The notes under the pieces are model-generated. The model saw only the letters and a program-made list of their open reading frames with translations. It did no database searches and had not been told where the DNA came from. DNA of 64,000 nucleotides from Advenella kashmirensis WT001 (GTDB taxonomy: Bacteria; Pseudomonadota; Gammaproteobacteria; Burkholderiales; Burkholderiaceae_B). Shown here piece after piece: positions 58,409 to 64,000 of the stretch (the first letter of the stretch is position 1; each line of letters begins with the position of its first letter). Both the position numbers and the translations under genes were made by a program. The stretch spans positions 1,488,001 to 1,552,000 of the forward strand of contig NC_017964.1 of assembly GCF_000219915.2 (NCBI RefSeq). Reading direction: 5' to 3'.

Positions 58409-59773
58409 ATGAGAGACAAGTCCAGTCCATCGCAAAAGTTTGCGCGTTTGCGCAATGCACCAGAGAATTTTATTTCAGATGAATTTGTATCTGAGGTTCG
58501 CCAACACGGTTGGGACGACACGCGTAGAAGTTTTATTCGTAAAAGTTTGATGGCTGCGGGCGCCGCTCTCGCCGGCGGCGGCGTAGCGCGTGCTGCAACG
58601 CAAAACCCGCCGGACCAGATGATTACGGAACCGCGCCCATGGAGTACGTCGCTGGGTAATCCGGTCGCTTTTCATCCCTATGGGCAGCCTTCAAAATATG
58701 AAGTGAATCTGCAAAGGCGGCAATCGCCCGGGTTAACGGCAGTGCCGCAGGCATCTGTTGCATTTTCGCCGCTGCAGGGCATGTTCGGAATAATCACCGC
58801 GAACGGGCTTCATTTCGAACGTCATCATCAGGGGTGGGTGGATGTAGATCCGACAGAGCATCGCTTCATGATCAACGGCATGGTCAAGAACCCCAAAGTG
58901 TATACGATGGATGACCTGATGCGATTGCCCTCGGTTTCCCGGATGCACTTTATCGAGTGTGGCGCGAACACCGCCATGGAGTGGGGCAATGTTGCCGTGC
59001 CCACGGTCCAGTACACCCACGGCATGTTGTCCTGTTGCGAGTTTACCGGTGTTCCCTTGAAGTACCTGTTGCAAGATTGCGGCGCAGATTTCAAGAACGC
59101 GCAGTTCATCCTGGCTGAAGGCAATGACGGTTCAAGCGAGACCCGCACCATCTCCATGGCACGGGCCATGGACGATGTGATTGTTGCCTGGGGCATGAAT
59201 GGCGAAATGCTGCGTCCCGAGAACGGCTATCCGTTGCGCCTGGTGGTGCCCGGCGTACAAGGGGTGTCTTGGGTAAAGTGGCTGCGCAGGATCGAGGTGG
59301 GCGACAAGCCATGGAATGCCAAAGACGAGACCCTGGGATATGTCGACCACATGCCCGACGGCACGCTGCGTCAATATACCTCCATTCAGGAATGCAAATC
59401 CGTGATTACCAGCCCGTCTGGTGGCCAGGCATTGCTTTCCAAGGGGTTTTATAACATTACCGGTCTTGCCTGGTCTGGCCGCGGAAAAATAAAACAAGTG
59501 GATATCTCGGTCGACGGGGGCCGGAACTGGAAAACGGCCACGCTCAATACCCCGATTCTGGACAAGTGCCTGACGCGGTTCAATTTTGCATGGAACTGGG
59601 ATGGATCGCCCGCCATCTTGCAAAGCAGGGCGGTGGACGAAACCGGCTATGTTCAACCGACTAAATCCCAGCTGGTGGCCGTGCGCGGCACTCGCTCCAT
59701 TTATCACAACAATGCGATCCAGTCATGGAAAGTGGCCGAATCAGGGGAGGTGTTCAATGTTCACGTTGAGTAA
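58409..59773 (+). CDS. soxC: SoxC, sulfane dehydrogenase molybdenum subunit
   Basis: This is the 454-residue Moco subunit of sulfur dehydrogenase. A Tat signal is seen at about 39-62 (RRSFIRKSLMAAGAALAGGG). The Moco-ligating Cys is C184 in MHFIECGANTAMEWG. Sulfite-oxidase-fold motifs follow (ENGYPLRLVVPGVQGVSWVK; ISVDGGRNWKTA). GGAG lies eight bases before the ATG. It oxidises the sulfane sulfur bound to SoxY, with electrons passed to SoxD. soxD overlaps its end by 17 bases. It leads the sox operon. Confidence 0.94.
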   Translation: MRDKSSPSQKFARLRNAPENFISDEFVSEVRQHGWDDTRRSFIRKSLMAAGAALAGGGVARAATQNPPDQMITEPRPWSTSLGNPVAFHPYGQPSKYEVNLQRRQSPGLTAVPQASVAFSPLQGMFGIITANGLHFERHHQGWVDVDPTEHRFMINGMVKNPKVYTMDDLMRLPSVSRMHFIECGANTAMEWGNVAVPTVQYTHGMLSCCEFTGVPLKYLLQDCGADFKNAQFILAEGNDGSSETRTISMARAMDDVIVAWGMNGEMLRPENGYPLRLVVPGVQGVSWVKWLRRIEVGDKPWNAKDETLGYVDHMPDGTLRQYTSIQECKSVITSPSGGQALLSKGFYNITGLAWSGRGKIKQVDISVDGGRNWKTATLNTPILDKCLTRFNFAWNWDGSPAILQSRAVDETGYVQPTKSQLVAVRGTRSIYHNNAIQSWKVAESGEVFNVHVE

Positions 59774-60995
59774 TGTCCGGGCATTATCAGTAGTGCTCTC
59801 GGTTTTTCTCGCACAATTGTCAATTGCCCAGCCGATTGATATCTCTGCATTGACGTCCACACAGGAAGAGCAGGCGCAGATTGATGCCACCATTAAGAAA
59901 ATGGCGGAACAAAATCTTACTTTTCATAATGTTGGCCGTGATGCCCTGAAGGTGGAAGTGCAGGCCTGGGACATTGATGTGCGTCCCGACTTCCAGGGTT
60001 TGAAACCTGGTAAAGGCAGTGTGGCGGATGGGGAAGAGGTCTGGGCTTCAAAGTGCGCTTCCTGTCATGGCGACTTTGGCGAGAGCAATAAATTTTTTGC
60101 ACCGCTGCTGGGCGGCACGACCGAAGAGGATGTGAAAGCCGGCAGGGTCAGTAACCTGCGCGCCGAAGCCAATGTGCCGTCGACCATGATGATGAAGCTC
60201 AGTACGGTATCAACATTGTGGGATTTCATATACCGGGCCATGCCCTGGAATGCGCCAAAATCGCTTACGCCAGATGAAACGTATGCGGTGGTTGCCTATT
60301 TGCTGAGCGAAGCCAGCATCGTTGATGCAGACTTCGAGCTGAGCGATAGCAATATTGCAGATGTGCAAAAGCGTATGCCCAACCGCGATGGCATGGTGGT
60401 CTATCCGGGGCTCTGGCACACAAAGGGCAAGCCGGATACACAAAATACTGCATGTATGCAAGATTGTGCCGGGCAAGCCAAGGTTGTATCGGCGTTGCCA
60501 GAGCATGCGCGCAATATGAACGGCAATTATGCGGCGCAGATGCGTATTGTAGGTGCGGCAATCGGTGTCAATTCCGATGCGCCGAAACTTACCGGTAAGC
60601 CAGCAGACAATGCTGCGGCGGTACGGGCTTATGCCAAGCAGACGATCACGGGCGGCGCAAAGAATGCTGATGCCAAGCAGGATGCGGGCGCCGGCAAGGG
60701 CGAAGCAAAGGCGTCTGGCCAGGCCATGGACGCGGCAACCGAGGAAAAAGTCAAGACCATTCTGACAACCAATGCATGCACCAGCTGTCACGCCGCGAAC
60801 ACCAGACTGATCGGGCCGTCGTTTAAAGAGATCAGTGAAAAGTACTCGGAAAACGACGCTGCCAAGCTTGGCGAAAAAATAAGAAAAGGCGGGTCCGGCG
60901 TCTGGGGCGCGATACCGATGCCGCCACAGCCAGGCATTGCCGATGGCGATATTTCACTGGTGATCAAATGGATACTTTCTGCCGAACATAATTGA
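59757..60995 (+). CDS. soxD: SoxD, dihaem cytochrome c subunit of sulfane dehydrogenase
   Basis: This is a 412-residue dihaem cytochrome. A signal peptide ends LSIAQ. Haem sites are CASCH (100-104) and CTSCH (about 341-345), joined by an Ala/Lys/Gly-rich linker (GGAKNADAKQDAGAGKGEAK). GAGGTG precedes ATG 59757 inside the soxC end. It accepts electrons from SoxC and passes them to the respiratory chain. The pair SoxCD allows full oxidation of thiosulfate to sulfate without sulfur globules. Confidence 0.92.
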   Translation: MFTLSNVRALSVVLSVFLAQLSIAQPIDISALTSTQEEQAQIDATIKKMAEQNLTFHNVGRDALKVEVQAWDIDVRPDFQGLKPGKGSVADGEEVWASKCASCHGDFGESNKFFAPLLGGTTEEDVKAGRVSNLRAEANVPSTMMMKLSTVSTLWDFIYRAMPWNAPKSLTPDETYAVVAYLLSEASIVDADFELSDSNIADVQKRMPNRDGMVVYPGLWHTKGKPDTQNTACMQDCAGQAKVVSALPEHARNMNGNYAAQMRIVGAAIGVNSDAPKLTGKPADNAAAVRAYAKQTITGGAKNADAKQDAGAGKGEAKASGQAMDAATEEKVKTILTTNACTSCHAANTRLIGPSFKEISEKYSENDAAKLGEKIRKGGSGVWGAIPMPPQPGIADGDISLVIKWILSAEHN

Positions 60996-61026
60996 GTACC
61001 TTGATTGATTTTTATTGGAGACAACG

Positions 61027-61494
61027 ATGGATATAAGAAGACGTAATTTTCTACAGGCGAGCGCCGTATTGAGCTTTGCGGTGATGAGCGGCGTTCTGAC
61101 GCTCGAGGAAGCACGCGCTGCAGAAACGCAATGGAATAAGGAACTGTTTGAGGCGACCGACAATGAGGGAGTATTCAAGGCTTTGGGGGCCAGTAATCCC
61201 GAAAAAAGCGACAAGGTAAAGCTGGTTGCGCCGGATATTGCGGAAAATGGCGCCGTCGTGCCCATTGCCTTGAGCGCTGATATGGACAACGTCACGATGA
61301 TGGCGTTTCTGATCCCCGAAAATCCCAACACCATGACTGGTATGTTCAATATTCCTGAAGGCACCGAGGCCAACATCGCTACCAGGGTGAAAATGGCTAA
61401 AACGTCGGATATTTTCGGTCTGGTCAAGGCGGGCGACAAATACTATTTGGCTCAGAAAGAAGTCAAGGTGACGCTGGGTGGTTGTGGCGGCTGA
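61027..61494 (+). CDS. soxY: SoxY, sulfur-carrier protein
   Basis: This is a 155-residue carrier protein with a Tat signal (RRRNFLQASAVLSF ... EEARA). It ends in GGCGG, the swinging arm whose Cys153 carries the sulfur substrate between Sox enzymes. ATG 61027 follows GGAG. It pairs with SoxZ, encoded 46 bases later, and is exported as a complex with it. Confidence 0.95.
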   Translation: MDIRRRNFLQASAVLSFAVMSGVLTLEEARAAETQWNKELFEATDNEGVFKALGASNPEKSDKVKLVAPDIAENGAVVPIALSADMDNVTMMAFLIPENPNTMTGMFNIPEGTEANIATRVKMAKTSDIFGLVKAGDKYYLAQKEVKVTLGGCGG

Positions 61495-61540
61495 TTACTG
61501 TTGGTTTTCAATTTTTTCGAACATTAAATGGGAGTAGTAA

Positions 61541-61855
61541 ATGGCAACGAGACCAATGCGTATTCGCGCGAAAGAAACGGACGGGGTAGTAAACGTAAAG
61601 GTACTGATGGCCCACGTGATGGAAACCGGACAGCGCAAGGACCAGGAAGGGAAAGTAGTGCCGGCCTGGCATATTACCAATGTGATGGCCAAATGCAATG
61701 ACAAGGACGTATTTTCCGCCCAATGGGGTCCGGCGATCTCCCGGGACCCGTACCTCGCTTTCAGTTTCAAGGGCGCCAAGAAAGGGGACAAAGTAGAGAT
61801 AACGTGGATCGACACCAAGAAAGAAACCAGAACGGATACGGCCGAGATCAAATAA
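61541..61855 (+). CDS. soxZ: SoxZ, partner of the sulfur carrier
   Basis: This is a 104-residue protein without its own signal, as usual for SoxZ. It shows RPMRIRAKETDGVVNVKVL, LMAHVMETGQRKD and the end KGDKVEITWIDTKKETRTDT, typical of the family's immunoglobulin-like fold. GGGAG precedes the ATG. It is co-exported with SoxY. Confidence 0.95.
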   Translation: MATRPMRIRAKETDGVVNVKVLMAHVMETGQRKDQEGKVVPAWHITNVMAKCNDKDVFSAQWGPAISRDPYLAFSFKGAKKGDKVEITWIDTKKETRTDTAEIK

Positions 61856-61906
61856 AAAACATTCTGGTGGGCGCTTGGGAAAGTATCCGTCACTAAGGAG
61901 AAGACA

Positions 61907-62745
61907 ATGTTAAGACAATTAAAAAAAAAATTACCGGGCGCGATAGCATTATTGCTGATCGCAGCGGTCGCAGGATCCGGGTCTGCAAGCGCCCAGTCTG
62001 CAGATAGTACTCAGGAGGGCATTGACGATTATCGGCAGATGTTATCGGATGGCGGCAATCCCGGCGATTTGCTTGTGGATACCGGCAAGGAGCTGTGGCA
62101 GGAAAAAAAAGGACCGAAGAATGTGTCGCTCCAGACCTGTGATTTAGGGCTGGGCCCGGGCGTGGTCAAGGGGGCTTATGCCCAGTTACCGCGTTTTTTC
62201 CAAGATGCGGACAAGGTCATGGATGCCGAGACGCGCATTATGTATTGCATGGAGACCTTGCAGGGCATCAATCCAAAGGATATTACGCCAACGGTTTTTT
62301 CCAAATCCGGTGACATCTCTACCGACTGGGAGGCAATTGTTGCTTATGTTGCCAGCGAGTCTTCCGGGATTGCCATGGCTGCGCCGCAGAGCCACGCGGC
62401 CGAAAAGGCGGCCTACGAGCGCGGCCAGAAGATATTTTTTCATCGCAGCGGCCCCTATGATTTTTCCTGCGCCACCTGCCATGGTGCCGCCGACAAGCGC
62501 ATCCGCCTGCAGAATTTGCCCGATCTGTTAAATGCAAAAGATGCGCAACAGGCGTATACCACCTGGCCGGGCTATCGCGTGTCTCAGGGTGTTGTCAGAA
62601 CCATGCAATGCGTTTGCAGGATTGCTTCAGGCAGCAAAGATTACCAAAGCTCAAATTTGCCTCTCAGGCATCCATTGATCTATTGACCTTCCTGGCCGTC
62701 AGGGCCAAAGAGGGAAAAATGGCAGCTCCTGGAATCAAACGTTAG
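61907..62745 (+). CDS. soxA: SoxA, thiosulfate-binding cytochrome subunit (frameshifted near the C-terminus)
   Basis: This is the SoxA subunit of the SoxAX cytochrome that joins thiosulfate to SoxY. A signal peptide ends GSASAQ. One haem site CATCH lies near 188-192. The N-terminal domain has Cys residues (QTCDLGLG, IMYCMETL) but no CxxCH, so this is a monohaem type. The frame breaks near 62608: restoring one G in CAATGCG gives QWRLQDCFRQQRLPKLKFAS with the active-site Cys ligand, and continues to the TAG at 62743-62745. AAGGAG precedes the ATG. soxX starts nine bases later. Confidence 0.9.
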
Positions 62746-62753
62746 GAAAAAAA

Positions 62754-63386
62754 ATGAAAAAATTACATTACGCGATGGTGATTGCGTCTCTGTCTTTGGT
62801 CGGTGCCCATTCATTTGCACAGCCTTTGACCGGTACCAGCGATCAGGATGTCATGACGGTGCTGAAAGAATCCTTTGCGCCTGTGGGCGATGTCACGCTT
62901 GAACGATTGGAGCAGTCACCAGAACAAAAAGCCTGTTCGGACATGGCGGCAAGCGGGCAAGCCATCCCTAAAGAGGTGATGGAAAAGTTATTGAAGCAGG
63001 CCATGGCGTCGATCAAGCCACCTGCCGATAAACAGTTTCTTGGTGACTGGAAAGCCGGTGAAAAAATTGCACAATCCGGCGTTGGGCTGCAGTTTAGCGA
63101 TAAACCAGGCGTTGCTTCTGGCGGTAACTGTTATGCCTGCCACCAGATGACCAAGTCGGAAATCGCCTTCGGCAATATCGGACCGTCGCTGCTCCATTAT
63201 GGCAAGAACCGGGGCAACGCCCCGCAGATACTTGAATATACCTGGAACAAAATCTATAACTCGCATGCCTATACGGCTTGCTCCAATATGCCGCGTTTCG
63301 GTACCGCGGGTATTCTGACAGAGCAGCAAATCAAAGATGTCATGGCATTGCTCTTTGATCCGGCTTCACCGGTGAATAACCAATAG
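62754..63386 (+). CDS. soxX: SoxX, monohaem cytochrome partner of SoxA
   Basis: This is a 210-residue exported cytochrome. The signal peptide ends AHSFA. The haem site is CYACH near 126-130 (GGNCYACHQM), with the Met ligand probably in CSNMPRFG. An N-terminal extension of about 80 residues with Cys (QKACSDMAAS) is typical of the longer SoxX forms. It forms the SoxAX complex with the product of the preceding gene. Confidence 0.92.
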   Translation: MKKLHYAMVIASLSLVGAHSFAQPLTGTSDQDVMTVLKESFAPVGDVTLERLEQSPEQKACSDMAASGQAIPKEVMEKLLKQAMASIKPPADKQFLGDWKAGEKIAQSGVGLQFSDKPGVASGGNCYACHQMTKSEIAFGNIGPSLLHYGKNRGNAPQILEYTWNKIYNSHAYTACSNMPRFGTAGILTEQQIKDVMALLFDPASPVNNQ

Positions 63387-63435
63387 GCATGTTGCCAGAA
63401 AAACGGCGGTGCATGCATCGACAGGAAGCATATTC

Positions 63436-63945
63436 ATGATCAATCTTCAAACGCCTTTAATAAGGTTTTTCTTTGTACTTGCAATAAGCCTGGGCATATC
63501 GGTACAAGCCCATGCCGTTGTTACGTCATTAAAAAAGGGCGACACCATTACCTTGCCGGCATTTACGCTGCTCGATGGCAGTGAAATTGCCAGCGAATCG
63601 CTGAAAAATAAACCTGTGTTGCTGTCGTTCTGGGCGTCCTGGTGTCCTTACTGCGCCAGGCAGAACCCGTATATCCAAAAACTGCACGAGCAGGTGAAAG
63701 GTTCGAATATGCAGGTTGTTACGGTGTCAATCGACAAAGATCTGAAAGCGGCGTCCGACTACATGGCCAAGCATAACTATACCTTTGCGGCTGCAAAATT
63801 CACTCCGGAGCTCAAAGCGGTTTTTGGTGAAATAAAAATTATTCCTTTGGTGTATGTCGTTGATAAAAACAGCATTATCCAGGAAGTCATACCCGGGGAA
63901 ATGTTCGAGGAAGATGTCCTGGATATGCGCAAGTACGCTAAATGA
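63436..63945 (+). CDS. soxW: SoxW-like periplasmic thioredoxin
   Basis: This is a 169-residue thioredoxin-fold protein. A signal peptide ends SVQAHA. The active site is CPYC near 71-74 in FWASWCPYCARQ, with the cis-Pro in IKIIPLVYVV. AGGAAG precedes ATG 63436. SoxW-type proteins keep the SoxY arm reduced, usually with a SoxV membrane electron donor; soxV is not in this window. In some sox clusters the gene at this place has another name (soxO), so the symbol is by function. Confidence 0.8.
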   Translation: MINLQTPLIRFFFVLAISLGISVQAHAVVTSLKKGDTITLPAFTLLDGSEIASESLKNKPVLLSFWASWCPYCARQNPYIQKLHEQVKGSNMQVVTVSIDKDLKAASDYMAKHNYTFAAAKFTPELKAVFGEIKIIPLVYVVDKNSIIQEVIPGEMFEEDVLDMRKYAK

Positions 63946-63967
63946 ATACTGATTAAAGGAGATAAAT

Positions 63968-64000
63968 ATGGTGAACAGAAGAGAATTTCTCCAGATTCTG
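63968..64000 (+). CDS. soxB: SoxB start (partial)
   Basis: Only the first 11 codons are present. GGAG precedes the ATG, and the peptide MVNRREFLQIL begins a Tat signal as in SoxB, the dimanganese sulfate thiohydrolase that follows soxW/soxX in related clusters. The assignment rests on the signal type and gene order. Confidence 0.7.
   Translation, partial: MVNRREFLQIL

Noticed and set aside
1..64000. CRISPR arrays, rRNA and tRNA genes
   Set aside because: I looked for regularly spaced repeats, tRNA-like cloverleaf ends and rRNA landmarks and found none.

Overview
The window looks like chromosome of an Alcaligenaceae betaproteobacterium. Three things point there: an alcaligin-type siderophore locus (alcB/alcC/alcE-like), several Bug-type tripartite tricarboxylate transporter binding proteins, and a thiosulfate-oxidising sox cluster in the order soxC-D-Y-Z-A-X-W-B. 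This fits Advenella (formerly Tetrathiobacter), most likely A. kashmirensis; the species is inferred, not demonstrated. Most of the window is moderately GC-rich. One stretch, about 23.6-25.7 kb, is strikingly AT-rich.

Layout. 0-4.4 kb: siderophore export and synthesis (MFS exporter, acetyltransferase, IucA/IucC synthetase, Rieske oxygenase). 4.5-5.9 kb: DUF1127 protein divergent from a LysR regulator. 6.1-7.6 kb: subtilase with a small I9-like partner. 7.65-16.5 kb: a Fur-box-led metal import operon (two small periplasmic or membrane proteins, two ZnuA-like binding proteins, ABC ATPase and permease, PepSY protein, TonB receptor). 16.5-21.3 kb: GNAT enzyme, persulfide-dioxygenase-like MBL protein, PAP2 phosphatase, Ivy lysozyme inhibitor, class C beta-lactamase. 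21.3-28 kb: accessory region with a Hint-domain protein, the AT-rich tract, two paralogous secreted Gly/Ser/Thr-rich proteins with a third secreted partner, and a small HTH protein. 28.2-32.1 kb: PaoABC-like molybdenum aldehyde oxidoreductase. 32.3-33.5 kb: low-affinity iron permease and a conserved unknown. 33.6-44.7 kb: catabolic cluster under an IclR regulator (iron ADH, ALDH, Bug protein, SDR, MaoC, ADP-forming CoA ligase, citryl-CoA-lyase-like protein). 45-47.4 kb: two-component system. 47.4-54.5 kb: degenerate ABC transporter, DUF1611 protein, hydrolases, enolase-superfamily enzyme and Bug protein, with an operator array. 54.5-64 kb: soxF-soxE and a two-component system, divergent from soxCDYZAXWB; soxB runs off the right edge.

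About 30 reading-frame breaks interrupt some 22 genes. Every one whose phase I could work out fits loss of a single base, many in C, G or A runs. I therefore read most of them as sequence under-calls rather than true pseudogenes, and annotate each such gene across its whole span.

The best candidates for undescribed biology are the secreted repeat-protein trio at 25.7-27.4 kb beside the AT-rich tract, the CoA-dependent catabolic cluster at 35.5-43.5 kb, the ABC transporter with a degraded signature motif, and the three-site operator array at 53.45-53.57 kb.
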